From Seminavis robusta (Eukaryota; Bacillariophyta; Bacillariophyceae; Naviculales; Naviculaceae), in the NCBI GenBank assembly GCA_903772945.1, contig CAICTM010000027.1, positions 114,382-178,381 of the forward strand: 64,000 bases of DNA, in the 5' to 3' direction. Below, in pieces: positions 43,481 to 54,184 of the stretch. The notes below the pieces were generated by a model that saw only the letters and a program-made list of their open reading frames with translations, made no database searches and was not told where the DNA came from. The position numbers and the translations under genes are program-made. How positions within the stretch are numbered: the stretch's first letter is position 1; each line of letters begins with the position of its first letter.

Positions 43481-44188
43481 TGACAGAGAGAAGCCTTCAG
43501 GCTGGAGTACGAGGACGTTCGCTTTGTATCGTTGAAGCATCAGAATGGTGAATGTAGGTATTAACGACAGACAAAGAGGAGAAGAGGAGGCGTCTGCACA
43601 ATTTGGCTGGGTCTTCATTTTGTTCCAAGCAATCAATCGAATAAATCTCGCGGTACAGTCGTACCGGCAAAGCCGCAAACATTGTAGTTATATTAACAAG
43701 GAAAGTTTCTTCCCATGCATATTAACTTAGGAATAACGAAGTCCCCGGAGGCTCGGAGGGATTAAGTTCTATAATTAGATTTGAAAACGGAAAGTTTCTT
43801 CCCATGCAGCACTTTCCCTCTGGACGTTACTTGTGGCTGCCAGTCGACTTGTTGCCATCTGTCTCGTCCTACCGGTACTGTATCAAAGTGAAGGGGGAGG
43901 GTGGACCATCATAGCAGATACCGTGGCGGATGGGTGTAACGGCGGCAGCACCCTACTGTATGGTTTGTTGCGTTGATTTATCGTCAATTGCTTCCACGTT
44001 CCACGACAAACAATCGATTCAAATCCACGTCTCGGGTCTGGCTTTTTTACAGCGTTCTCTTTGAGATCGAAGAAGAATGATGGGAACTGACATTCAGTTT
44101 TGCACTCTCGTGAAACTGCTCTTGTCACAACTCCGAAGTTGCTCTTATTGGCACACCTCCGACGCAACTCGAAAGCAATCCGACCAAC
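43481..44188. other. Spacer and promoter of the 44189 gene
   Basis: The phrase AAAGTTTCTTCCCATGCA occurs twice, at about 43703 and 43791, a small direct duplication. I see no gene. An antisense frame crosses into the next gene and is rejected. Confidence 0.5.
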
Positions 44189-45184
44189 ATGTCCATCGTG
44201 AACCCCACCGGCATTATCCATATTGATATTTGGTACTATTTTCTGATCTTGGCGCTTGGTCCTGGCAGTGTTTTGTATCTCGTGTTGTTCCGTGCGAGAC
44301 GCCAACGGTTGATCACTGCGTACCATGAAACTGGAGTGAAAGTGTTGGGGATGGTGACACATCGCAAGCTGATCGTCAAACGTGGAGTCGTTACAGGCAT
44401 CGAGCAGTCGAGGACCCATCATATCCGCTACGCGTACAAGCCACCGGGATCTGACATGATTCACATCAAGAACTACGTGCAGGTGGGCCGGGAACATTTG
44501 CGGCGGCGCGTCATGGTCGTTGTGGTTCTACCCGGACAGCCCGAATCAGGAGTTCCCAAGTTTCTGCTCCCCAGTGGAGCGTCGTGTCTGGAATCATGGC
44601 CTGGGTATCTGGGTTGTTGGGCCATGTCACTAGCGTTCTTGGCGTATTCCGTGCTGGTGTTCGGCCTGCTCATTGCCTTTGAGCTACAAACATCTACACA
44701 ATGCAAGGAAACCAATCACAGTCAAAAGCAATATACATGCAACGTCACCATTGCCGATTATTGGGAGGGATTGCTGGCTGTGCTCGTGTTGGGGGCACTT
44801 GGAGCCTACATTCAATTCCGATGCCAACAATCTGTCATTCCGGGCACTGTGTGGCGCAAAGAAGTCTGTTCTGTCACACCAGTAGTCGCCACTGCCACGC
44901 CAGTGGACTCGTCGTCGTCGTCGTCCTGGCGGCGATACACGAGGATGGACAATCGAGCTGAAATACCATTGGCAGAAGCAGCCGCGGTCCTCACTTCGGA
45001 CGAGGCGGCACATGCCACCATTACTGTTCAATCTAGCGATGCAGTAGCGGTGCCCCGTTGCGTCCAACAAAGCGACGACGTCGAACTGGTCTCTCCCGGT
45101 ACTATTACTGCTGCCGCCGTCTCAACAATATCCACAACAACGGGACAAGAGACCCCTGATGACAAGGAGGCGTTCATTGTGTAA
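44189..45184 (+). CDS. Multi-pass membrane protein, DUF3592-like
   Basis: A 331-residue single-exon protein. Helix 1 spans about residues 15-34 (YYFLILALGPGSVLYLVLF). A cytosolic or lumenal beta-rich segment follows: AYHETGVKVLGMVTHRK, IRYAYKPPGSDMIHIKNYVQ and VMVVVVLPGQPESGVPK. This order (a strand starting TGxxVxGxV, then a Y-x-Y or Y-x-F strand, then a LPGxPESG loop) is what I associate with DUF3592-like domains. Two more helices come after (MSLAFLAYSVLVFGLLIAF at about 150 and LLAVLVLGALGAY at about 195), separated by a short loop with N-glycosylation-type sites (ETNHSQ, CNVTIA). The last 110 residues are Ser/Thr/Ala-rich and disordered. No catalytic motif is visible. Confidence 0.75.
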   Translation: MSIVNPTGIIHIDIWYYFLILALGPGSVLYLVLFRARRQRLITAYHETGVKVLGMVTHRKLIVKRGVVTGIEQSRTHHIRYAYKPPGSDMIHIKNYVQVGREHLRRRVMVVVVLPGQPESGVPKFLLPSGASCLESWPGYLGCWAMSLAFLAYSVLVFGLLIAFELQTSTQCKETNHSQKQYTCNVTIADYWEGLLAVLVLGALGAYIQFRCQQSVIPGTVWRKEVCSVTPVVATATPVDSSSSSSWRRYTRMDNRAEIPLAEAAAVLTSDEAAHATITVQSSDAVAVPRCVQQSDDVELVSPGTITAAAVSTISTTTGQETPDDKEAFIV

Positions 45185-45952
45185 TACTGTTGTGGTTGTA
45201 AAAAGTGTCGATTGGCTTCAAAACTGGTCTCGACGGCGGCACTCGCAAAAGACATCCTATAACTACTAATATGATACTCATATATATACCGAACTGAATG
45301 TCTGCATGCCTGACATTGTCAATTGTATGGCCATCGGATACTTCTATGGTTCATCCTCCGCAACGAATCCTGGAAGTGGGTTGAGTACGGTAGGTTCCAA
45401 CCAACTCCACGATACGAAGCTTCCAGAGGCCCCCCAGCGGTCCAAACGTGATACAACTTGTAGCATAGTTGGAAGTTGAGTGAATGACCACACGCTTGAA
45501 TGAATTTGCATGTATATACGACCCGCAGCGACCTGGACTTCTCGTACTGGAACATAGTCTAGTTTTAGCAAGGGTGGGCCGGGCAGTCTGCAGTCGCTTT
45601 GGAACAGTGTGGTTCGATTCGATTCGATTCGATTCGATTCGATTTGCTTCGATGATTATTCGATGATTTCGAACCATGCGACCGTTGCGGTGCAGATGGC
45701 TATGGGGGCACCCCTGAAATGAAAGGGGGTGGGTATCTTTTGTGAGGTCACTCGCCAAAGGTACCGGAGTGCCAAAATTTCGTCGCCGTTTCATCATCTG
45801 GACTTTTATCTATCTGCCAGCCAACAAACTCAACTCGATCAACAAACTCCATGGGCATCCATTCGTCTTTTTGATGAGGGCATAGTACCAGGTACGGTAG
45901 ATACGGTAGCTCTACCGGTACAGACTAGTACATGGTACATAGGCTATAGGCA
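45185..45952. other. Spacer with GATTC microsatellite
   Basis: It contains (TTCGA)n at about 45612-45641. A TAG at 45947 closes the reading frame just before the ATG of the next gene and supports that start. The last 100 bp have several TACCGGTA words. Confidence 0.55.
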
Positions 45953-48900
45953 ATGAAGGAATCCAAAGCTGACCAAGATCCCAGCCTGAAGCAGGCTGCT
46001 ACCACTAGTACCACTACTACCGAGTCTTCTTCCACAGCTGATAATGGCAATGATACCGGTACTCCACCCAAAGCCAAAGCCAAGACCAAGGCCAAGAGTT
46101 TCTGGATGGACTTAAGGCAACCGCAGAATGTCACTCCAGTTCAAGCAGTTCAAGCTACCCTATCCCCTCACTCAGAAGAAGGTGCTGAAGAAGTAGTAGA
46201 ACCCAAAGGCAAGGCTGATCAAGAGGGTGAAGATCAGACACGCCCACAGCAGAGTATTCATCTACCAATGAGAGAACCAAAGGCCAAAAATGAAAGCAGC
46301 AATCATGACCAGAAGCCAGTGGATGTGGATGTGGATGTGGATGTGGATGCTACCATTGCCCCTAAAGCTGTTCCCAGCTCTGAAGAAACTGGTGCTGAAG
46401 AAGAAGAAGAAGAAGCCAAAGACCAGGCGGATCAAGAGGAGGAACAAGAGGCGGCACAGCAGATCTCGAGTGTGAATCCTCCAATGAAGACAAAAAAGGG
46501 AAAAGGAAGAAATAGACTCAACAATCGACGCAGATGGAAAAAACTCAATGCTGGAACTGGAAAGGTGTGGAAAGGAAGACCATCTAGGCCTGTACATGCA
46601 AACAGCAACAGAGCCATTGATACTACATATAGTAGCAATCAGAAAGAAGATCCAACAAACAATCCACAGATAGAAAAAGAAGAGCCAAACAGAGTAGAAA
46701 CAGATCCACAGGAGAAGAAGGATATGCAGGAGAAGAAGGAACCACAGGAGAAAAAGAAAGCAGTCCAACTCATTGACACAGAAAAGGATAAACCAACACC
46801 AGCACCAAAACAAACACAAAGACAAGTCTCATCCTCCTTCCCACGGTGTGCTCAACAGTACCTATGGAGGACTCTTCTACAAGGCAATACCGCTTCCACT
46901 TCCACCACCACCACCACTGATACCGGTAGAGCACATGTCAAGCAAAACAAACCCAAGAGAACTCTGTCGGCGAAAGCCAAAGAGTTCATTCCACCATCCC
47001 AACAACAGCAATCCTCCATTTACGCAATGACAACCCAAACATCCTCACGTATTGTAACCCCACAATCCTATCCAAGTCCAGCCCATGCTACAGATTCTAT
47101 CCTTCTCAAGAAGAAAACAACAACAACAACAACAACAAACAAAATATCCAACACTGCAGCATATTTGGTTACCCCGTCACCGCAACCACAACAACCACCA
47201 TCAAAACAATCGTCGTCCTCAGCAGTCGTTGACGAGCAAACCAATAGCCATCAAACGGTCATTAGCCCACACGATCACGATACGCCAGAAGGACCGGACT
47301 GGGCCGGAGTCTACGATCACCTTTATGCGTTCAGTGATGATGAAGAGGAACAGGAACTGCAGACCCCACGACGGCGGCGTCCACTAGCGTCGTTGGCGTA
47401 TACACCCACCACCGCCGCCAGTAGCAGTCAAGCATCCACCACCGACATGATGGAACCGTTGTTGGATGCCGAACTCATGTACCGAAAGTTGGCGTCCTTT
47501 GAGGAACCCAGTCTCGTCACGGACAGTGGCAGTTGGGACTTTGACGACGATTATGACGATGATGCATTCCTGCAGATGGAGGAGGAGCAAGAAGAGGATG
47601 ATGATGAGAACGGCGTCTACGATCATTTTGCCGAAATGGCCGAATCGGAAGACGAATTTTGGGATCGATTGGAGTCACTCTATTCTTATTATACCAACTG
47701 CGACGGCAACGGCAACGGCGACCATCACGAGGACCATCACGAGGACAAGACGACGATGGAATTGATTCGATATGCCTCTCAAAAGCTTCGCACCACGTAC
47801 GGGGAGAATACTACGAGTGCACGTCGGCGTGTGGTAGCGACAGCCGCGACATGGATCCAATCGTCTCCTCCAAACGAGGAACAGGGGCAACAAGGGTGGT
47901 GGATGCGATCGGGGTTCCGAAAACACTTGTTGGGGATTTCGCAAGAGACACAACCAACACCAAATAATAATAATACGCCGCAACCAACAGTCCACAAAAA
48001 GCCATCTGGGGAACATTCCAAAGGGGGCACCCTCCAACCGGAAGAAGCTGCATGCCGAGTTCAACATTGGTGGCGTGGTCGAACACCAAAACATCCCAAG
48101 GAGCCACGATTGGAGCATACTCAAGCCACAAAGGAGGACGCAGAACGTGCGGCCGTTCAAAGGCGACATACTGTCAGCTATGCAACGTCTAAACCTGTTG
48201 AAGTGCCGTCGTCCCTCGATGAGTCCGCAGCGGCAACCGCAATCCAGCATTGGTGGGTCGTCCGTAGATATAGTGAAACCGCAGGCCGCATCATTGCCAT
48301 TCATTCACCATCTGCAGAGGATACCACGTCTCCACCGAGCGAAATGATGGCGGCGGCACTTCTTCAACTCTGGTGGAGGAAGAAATGCTCTGTGTTGCGT
48401 CAGACTCTCGCCCTTTCAAGCGATGTTGGTGAAGTATTGTTGACACAAGAACGAAATGCCCTTTCCGAATCAAACGCGGCAAGTCGCCTTCAGTGTTGGT
48501 GGAAGAACATCAGATCCACCAGGGCCGCCAAAGTGCCAAACCAGCTTTCAACTTCTCCTGATTTCCTGCCTGAGCAGACCACAGCAGCCTTGATTCATTG
48601 TGATGAAGGCGACCACCCCCCTACAGAGCTCATCAATTCACCACTCGACCCGATAGATATACTTTCGCCGACAACTGCTGTAAGCGTGCTCCCTGAAGCC
48701 AGCGTGCTGAGTACTGCAGCTGCGCTAAAGCTTCAGCGTTGGTGGAATGCGACGAGAGGCAGCACAAAGAACATTCATGCATCACCACTTTTGGAATTCT
48801 CCCCTCCTGAATTGGATGAACAAGCAGATTCACGCCCACCAAGGGTGCCAAAGACTCCAGCAGAAAAATTCAACCTGAAGGAGTCCTTGTCCCTGCCGAC

Positions 48901-51547
48901 TGCCGTGTTCCCAGAGGCAAGCGTGTTGAGTACGTTAGCTGCGCGAAAGCTTCAGCGCTGGTGGAAAGCTATGAAAGTCAGCACAATGCAAATTGAAGAA
49001 ACTCTAATGCTGGGGCCCGTTGTTCTAGAATTCTCCGGGGAAAAGGACGAAAAAGAAGACTCACCAGACAAGACTTCAGGGGCCACAAAAATCAGGTGGG
49101 AAGGTATGCTGGCTGCTCTCGATGCTAACGTTGAAACGGGATCGGAGATCGGTCCAAATGAACAGAGTGACAAAGCGTGCTTCGCTCAGCCATTGTCATC
49201 CACTCGTGACAGTTTCGATGTACGGGTAGGAGCAGCCCGTTCCATACAGCTGTGCTGGCGGCGTTCTACCAGGCGTGGGAAGAGTCAGGTTGGATCTTTT
49301 GACCCGGGCGAATCTTCCGTTGCGGTTTCCCAGCTCCAGCAAGAAGAACAACAGGCGCGACAGCCTTTTGCCCCTGAGTCGCCTCGAGGCCAAACTGTAG
49401 AATCGAAATCAGCACGTCGGTTACAGCGATGGTGGAAGCATGTCACAATGCGTTGCGAGATCGATAGTACAGAGGAGCGACCGATGAATCAGCCTTGGTT
49501 TCGGAGCGAGAGAAATAACGATACTGCGTCGCTTGCGTTGTCTGAGAAATCTGCTGCTCGGCTTATTCAGAAGTGGTGGGCGCTGGTTTTGTCGACGCGA
49601 CGCAACGATCTTGATGGCCACTCCAGCCAAGGTGGAAGCAAAATCGACCCTGTTCGTCAAGAGCATGCATCTCTGGAGCAGAACATGACCAGCGGCAAGG
49701 ACGAGGCATTTCGTAGAAGCGAACCATCTGACGACGACGTTGTTTCAGAAAAGGAAGCAAGGTTGCAGATGCTTGCGGCCGCCTTGGAATATCGAACTCA
49801 AGTCATTGCTGCAATGGACAAGCAGTTGTGCTCGTTGCAGAGAAGCGTGGATGAATTCGCTGCTGCCATGCAGGTTCAACAGTGCCCGGATGGGTTGGTT
49901 CCTTCGAGTCAAATCCAAGGAGGGGCTGCGGACGGTGTCCCGTCGACCAGAGCTCTGCTGCAATCAATGCCTAAGGATGCACCCAAATCAGAATTTCGGA
50001 GTAAAGAAGCTTTTTCTTCTCTGAGCCTCGGCCAAGACAGCAGTTTTCCTGACCACACGAAACAACCATATTCACGCAACAGTGATGAAATTGAGGCATT
50101 GAAGCATGTCAAGTGTCTGGACGATCCAAATAATTCTGATGCTGCGCCATTTGCATCTTCTGCTGTTATGCAACAGCGGAAAGAGCTGCAAGAAAAGCAG
50201 TCGCTCCTGTGCAGCAGTGATCCAGTTGCCTCGGACGGCTCCTCTTCGGAAATGGATTATCAGGCACTGGTCGCTGAGCAGGGTGAAGTCGCCGATGATG
50301 AATCAGTTGTTATCCCACCGAGCTCAACAGACTTCAACGCAATCTTTCACTTGCAACCTGATTCGGTTGAACCCATTGCCAGAAAAAATGATCACAAGAG
50401 TGAGGCGCAAGAGCTTCAAGGCCCACCAATCCTGCAGCAACAGGCAGAAGTGGCTCCACCGACTAGAATCCAAGAAGATCAGTCATCTGTTTGCCATGAG
50501 GGTGTTTCCAATCTCGAAGTGCCAGGAGTAGCCCTGGTTGCATCTCCCGGCTCAACAGTCAAGCAAGCCTTTCCTCGGCAGTCAACACCCTTGGTTGCAC
50601 TCAGCAGCGCGGAAGCAAACGCAGTGGAGCCCATCCAGCAAGCTCAATCAATCATCAGCACAGAGAGCGACAGCCCGATCCGACGGTATTCTCATAGCGA
50701 CCGAAGCTTGACCCCAGTATCAGCCCACAACCGGTCTCACCCATCGACTGAGCAGAAATTGCCAGAGGGACAAGCCGAGCTCCTGCATGTCGAGTCCTCC
50801 GCTGCTTTACGCGATGAGAGCGCTATGGTCGTGGCTGTGCGAGAGGAAGAACAGTTCAATGCCGAAGCCGAAGCCAGAATGTTAGAAGGTGAAAGACCAA
50901 CCGAAACTCCAGGCAAAGATCCAATGGCGACCAAGCTCCAAAGTTGGTGGAGAATGGTTGTAGTCCATAGAAACTTCAAGCGTCTTGTTGCAGTGGCAAG
51001 GCTGCTTCCAGAACGGACACGACACCTCATGCTGTCCAAGGTACATGGCCCAGAATGGGGTTTTCAGGTCCGTTCCTGGCAGCTACAAAGCAGGAGCAGG
51101 GACGGCGATGATGACGATTTCTGCGAGGGCTATGTTGCACCAGCCATTCAGCTCCAAGCTTGGTGGAGGATGCTAGTGACACAGAGAAACTATAGACGGC
51201 TGAAAGCGACCATCATGCTCCTTCCAGAGCGAACGCGACATCAAATGTGCTCAAAGATTCATCGCCCTATACAGTGGGGATCTCAGGTCCGCTCTTGGCA
51301 AGACCTGCAAAGCAAGAGAACGCCTGTTGAGGGGGAGAGTAGTGCCACATCTGCCATCCAGCTCCAATGCTGGTGGAGGAGGCTGGTTGCACAGAAGAAC
51401 TATGGACATCTACAGGCTACAAAGAGGTTCCTCCCTGACAGAACGAAGAGCTGTATGCTCTCCAAGGTACAGGGCCCAATGGTTTGGGGGTCTCAGGTTC
51501 GGTCATATCTGGAGCGAAACAGATTCGTCGACGAGTTTCATGTTTAA
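45953..51547 (+). CDS. Giant WW/IQ-repeat protein with triplicated C-terminal module
   Basis: A 1864-residue single-exon protein; an in-frame TAG two codons before the ATG fixes the start. The first 690 residues are disordered: Lys/Glu/Gln-rich with KxKAKxK runs, homopolymers and an acidic patch (about 460-600). From about 698 come twelve IQ-like helices, each [AS]AxxLQxWW[RK]: near 698, 760, 798, 840, 921, 997, 1094 (WR only), 1153, 1201, 1658, 1732 and 1801. IQ motifs bind calmodulin or myosin-type light chains; here the position after the glutamine carries a tryptophan pair, which is not the usual IQ consensus. A coiled coil lies at about 1263-1306. The last three helices each start a module of about 70 residues: the helix, then Q-x-N-Y-x-x-L, LLPERTRH, SK and WGSQVRSW. 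I know no name for this module. A cytoskeletal or calmodulin-scaffold role is inference. Confidence 0.83.
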   Translation: MKESKADQDPSLKQAATTSTTTTESSSTADNGNDTGTPPKAKAKTKAKSFWMDLRQPQNVTPVQAVQATLSPHSEEGAEEVVEPKGKADQEGEDQTRPQQSIHLPMREPKAKNESSNHDQKPVDVDVDVDVDATIAPKAVPSSEETGAEEEEEEAKDQADQEEEQEAAQQISSVNPPMKTKKGKGRNRLNNRRRWKKLNAGTGKVWKGRPSRPVHANSNRAIDTTYSSNQKEDPTNNPQIEKEEPNRVETDPQEKKDMQEKKEPQEKKKAVQLIDTEKDKPTPAPKQTQRQVSSSFPRCAQQYLWRTLLQGNTASTSTTTTTDTGRAHVKQNKPKRTLSAKAKEFIPPSQQQQSSIYAMTTQTSSRIVTPQSYPSPAHATDSILLKKKTTTTTTTNKISNTAAYLVTPSPQPQQPPSKQSSSSAVVDEQTNSHQTVISPHDHDTPEGPDWAGVYDHLYAFSDDEEEQELQTPRRRRPLASLAYTPTTAASSSQASTTDMMEPLLDAELMYRKLASFEEPSLVTDSGSWDFDDDYDDDAFLQMEEEQEEDDDENGVYDHFAEMAESEDEFWDRLESLYSYYTNCDGNGNGDHHEDHHEDKTTMELIRYASQKLRTTYGENTTSARRRVVATAATWIQSSPPNEEQGQQGWWMRSGFRKHLLGISQETQPTPNNNNTPQPTVHKKPSGEHSKGGTLQPEEAACRVQHWWRGRTPKHPKEPRLEHTQATKEDAERAAVQRRHTVSYATSKPVEVPSSLDESAAATAIQHWWVVRRYSETAGRIIAIHSPSAEDTTSPPSEMMAAALLQLWWRKKCSVLRQTLALSSDVGEVLLTQERNALSESNAASRLQCWWKNIRSTRAAKVPNQLSTSPDFLPEQTTAALIHCDEGDHPPTELINSPLDPIDILSPTTAVSVLPEASVLSTAAALKLQRWWNATRGSTKNIHASPLLEFSPPELDEQADSRPPRVPKTPAEKFNLKESLSLPTAVFPEASVLSTLAARKLQRWWKAMKVSTMQIEETLMLGPVVLEFSGEKDEKEDSPDKTSGATKIRWEGMLAALDANVETGSEIGPNEQSDKACFAQPLSSTRDSFDVRVGAARSIQLCWRRSTRRGKSQVGSFDPGESSVAVSQLQQEEQQARQPFAPESPRGQTVESKSARRLQRWWKHVTMRCEIDSTEERPMNQPWFRSERNNDTASLALSEKSAARLIQKWWALVLSTRRNDLDGHSSQGGSKIDPVRQEHASLEQNMTSGKDEAFRRSEPSDDDVVSEKEARLQMLAAALEYRTQVIAAMDKQLCSLQRSVDEFAAAMQVQQCPDGLVPSSQIQGGAADGVPSTRALLQSMPKDAPKSEFRSKEAFSSLSLGQDSSFPDHTKQPYSRNSDEIEALKHVKCLDDPNNSDAAPFASSAVMQQRKELQEKQSLLCSSDPVASDGSSSEMDYQALVAEQGEVADDESVVIPPSSTDFNAIFHLQPDSVEPIARKNDHKSEAQELQGPPILQQQAEVAPPTRIQEDQSSVCHEGVSNLEVPGVALVASPGSTVKQAFPRQSTPLVALSSAEANAVEPIQQAQSIISTESDSPIRRYSHSDRSLTPVSAHNRSHPSTEQKLPEGQAELLHVESSAALRDESAMVVAVREEEQFNAEAEARMLEGERPTETPGKDPMATKLQSWWRMVVVHRNFKRLVAVARLLPERTRHLMLSKVHGPEWGFQVRSWQLQSRSRDGDDDDFCEGYVAPAIQLQAWWRMLVTQRNYRRLKATIMLLPERTRHQMCSKIHRPIQWGSQVRSWQDLQSKRTPVEGESSATSAIQLQCWWRRLVAQKNYGHLQATKRFLPDRTKSCMLSKVQGPMVWGSQVRSYLERNRFVDEFHV

Positions 51548-51849
51548 CAGTACGATTGTAGTACTACTTGTAAACTATCTGTCTCTGTTGGCAGGCCCTC
51601 CTGATTCGTGGAACCTTGGAACGAGTCGAGTCGAGTCCAGATCGATCTGGTGTCCACGCTAGTGCTGTGTAGAAGTCTCGCTGCGTTAGCTTCAAGCGGA
51701 AGCGTGGAAGACTGCAGAGCCACGCCAATCCCAAAATTTCATCCCCATGCGGTTGCAAGTACTAGTAAAGAGCCAACGGCGTCTTCAAGACACAATACAG
51801 GTTGCGCTTCAACACTCCGAAGTGAACGAAAAGCACAACGTGCAATGCC
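51548..51849. other. Short spacer
   Basis: It is about 300 bp between two plus-strand genes and must contain the 3' end of one and the promoter of the next. No repeat is seen except GAGTCGAGTCGAGTCC at about 51623. Confidence 0.5.
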
Positions 51850-54184
51850 ATGAACAGCAAGAAGGATAGGTACCGTCCTACTCATCGGGTTCAAGTGGAT
51901 GTTGTGCAAATCCACCTGAATGGGTGGAAAAGTGCAATAATTCGAACAAATCTTTCATCGACAAAAATCGCAAGTTCAGTTAATCTGCCGTGTAACGGAG
52001 ACGGCGTTGCGATTCCAAAGAGAATCCAAGTGGCGGAAGGCAGCGAAGTCATCTGCAAGGTAATTCGAAACAACAACCCCAAGAAAGCCAAGCGTCAGCC
52101 TTGGTTTGCCGTTTTCTGTGAGCCCAAAGCAAGAATTCAGGCACCATCCTGGTCCTCTTGGCAAGGTGGAAAAGATGCGTTGATCTTGAAGCTTCCATCG
52201 ACAAAACCCGGTTCTGCTCATCATGGGATCATACTAGCATGTTGGAAATGTGGCGAGAAGCTTGTGGAACCCGACGAAATCTCTTGCATTAGGAACGCTT
52301 GCGTTTGGACCAGGACAAGTTACTGTCCACAGCTTCGCTTGGACGCCAACAAGGACCGCAATAACGTCAAAGAGTGTGTTGTTCAGAAAGTTCGCTGTGC
52401 CTGCCAGAACATCGTGGGCTCGTACTACCCGTGCAGGTACAAGGAACCTGCTAACGAGAGCCACGAAGGACAAGCGTTCCCATGCTTCAAGCTCGTTACG
52501 GTGCGGGAGAGAAGGAATTGGAAAGGGAGCGAACCATCTTTTGCAACGGTTCTTCTGGGTGAAAAGGCAGTAATCGAAAGGAGCATAGCAAACCTTAATG
52601 TCAGTGTAGAATGGGAGATCGAAAAGCACTTCCACGCTGGCGGTCGGATCGATAAAGCAACCATGGAGAAGGCAAAGAAAGCTATTCAAGCTCAGGAGAT
52701 GGCCGACGAGCGTGTGCAGAAAGCTAAGAAAGCAGCCAACGCAATGGTGGCGGAAGCAGAAAGGCAAGCCAAAAGCCGCTGAAGCGGAACTACTGCGACG
52801 GGCTCAAGAAGCCGAGTCTCTCGCAGCAGCCAAGGCAGCAGAGGCAAAGGCAGCGGAAAAGCGTGCAAGGAAAGCTAAGCAAGCCGCCGATGCAACGGTG
52901 GCGGAAGCAGAAAAGCAAGCCAAAGCCGCTAAAGCGGAACTACTGCGACGGGCTCAAGAAGCCGAGTCTCTCGCAACAGCCAAGGCAGCAGAGGCAGAGG
53001 CAGCGGAAAAGCGAGCAAAGGAAGCGGAGAAACAGATGGTTGATTCCAACACTGCTGCGAATCCCCAATCAAAACGAATTGTGTGGGAATGTAAAGTGGA
53101 AGGCGTATGGATTCCGTACTCATTGGATGTAACTGCTGCTCTTGAGTCGAGTTTCTCAAATGGAATGAAGGCTGCTTTTGCAATGCACAGTGGGAACTAC
53201 GAAGTTGACTTTTCCACGATGCGGCAGCGGAACGTTGCAACGAGCTTTGAGCGAGAAGTACGCCGGGGAGAACTAGAAAGAGATGGACGCACTCCACGGA
53301 TATCGTGGGAGTGCAAGATTGATGGCGGTTGGATTCAGTACCCAGTTGACGTTGCACAAATCTTGCAAACCAACTATGAGAAAAAATCGAAGGCGAGATT
53401 CCACCTCAACAATAGTCAATATGAGATTGACTTCCAGGTGGACAAGTTGGAGCAAGTGAATACCATATCTGGCTTCAAACGTCGGGTTCGCCGTTCTGTG
53501 GACTCCACAGCGACCGAAGCTCCCAGTACGAGAAATGTTCCGAAAACTTGGGCGAAGAACGCCACTGGTCAAAACTGCGAGTTGGTCCCGGTATTAGAAA
53601 GTTCAGATGAATGGCGAAACGTTGAAGAGGAGCTGACTGCAACGCTCCCACAAGCCAAGCTGTACCAAGTCTTGCGGGTCCAGAACGAGATGCTCTGGGA
53701 GTACTTTTGTTTTAGGAAGGATAGAGCGACGAAGCTATCTGGAGGAGGGGACCCCAACGTTGTCCGAGTCTGGCACGGTACTCGCCAGACTGACCCCCAG
53801 GTCATCTGCAAGGACAAAGCCGACGGTTTCATGATGCAGCACAGCCGATGCGGAATGTGGGGAAAAGGCATCTATTTCGCCGCAAGGGCTAGTTACAGCC
53901 ACGACTATGCGCGAGAAGAGAGTCGCGTGGTGGAGAACACGGGCTTTCTTTCGCGCTTTTTCAATCAAAGGAAACTGACAGTTCGGACCCTGATTCTGGC
54001 CAAGTTGGTTGCCGGTGAAGAAGTTGCACTCCAACCAGACAACTCCCTTCGTCTCTGCCCAGAAAAACGCGGTGGGAACGGAAGGTATGACACCGTCACA
54101 GGTACCACCAATGGCAGCAAGGTGTACGTAGTCTATGAAAATGGTCGAGCTTATCCCGAGTATCTTGTGACGTACACGAGCTGA
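51850..54184 (+). CDS. Tandem-WWE PARP-type ADP-ribosyltransferase, interrupted by one extra A
   Basis: About 777 residues once one extra base is discounted. Residues 1-260 hold a cysteine-rich part (ACWKCGEKL, SYCPQLRLD, RCACQNIVGSYYPC) that may bind zinc. An Ala/Lys/Glu coiled coil follows, made of two near-identical units starting AELLRRAQEAESLA. Two WWE domains come next (IVWECKVEGVWIPY at about 411 and ISWECKIDGGWIQY at about 485); WWE domains bind ADP-ribose-type ligands. The PARP catalytic domain is at about 580-775 with the NAD histidine in VWHGTR (about 641) and the tyrosine in GKGIYFAARASYSHDY (about 673); it ends AYPEYLVTY, typical of mono-ADP-ribosylating PARPs. At 52771-52774 an AAAA run replaces the AAA of the next unit, shifting the frame; the first part alone stops at 52780-52782. 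Sequencing error, decay or recoding are all open. Confidence 0.82.

Noticed and set aside
43883-44497. Minus-strand frame of 204 codons
   Set aside because: It overlaps the start of the 44189 gene, which has better codon structure and helices.
46262-46825. Minus-strand frame of 187 codons, rich in Phe/Leu/Trp
   Set aside because: It looks like membrane helices only because it is the complement of a Lys/Glu-rich stretch of the giant protein.
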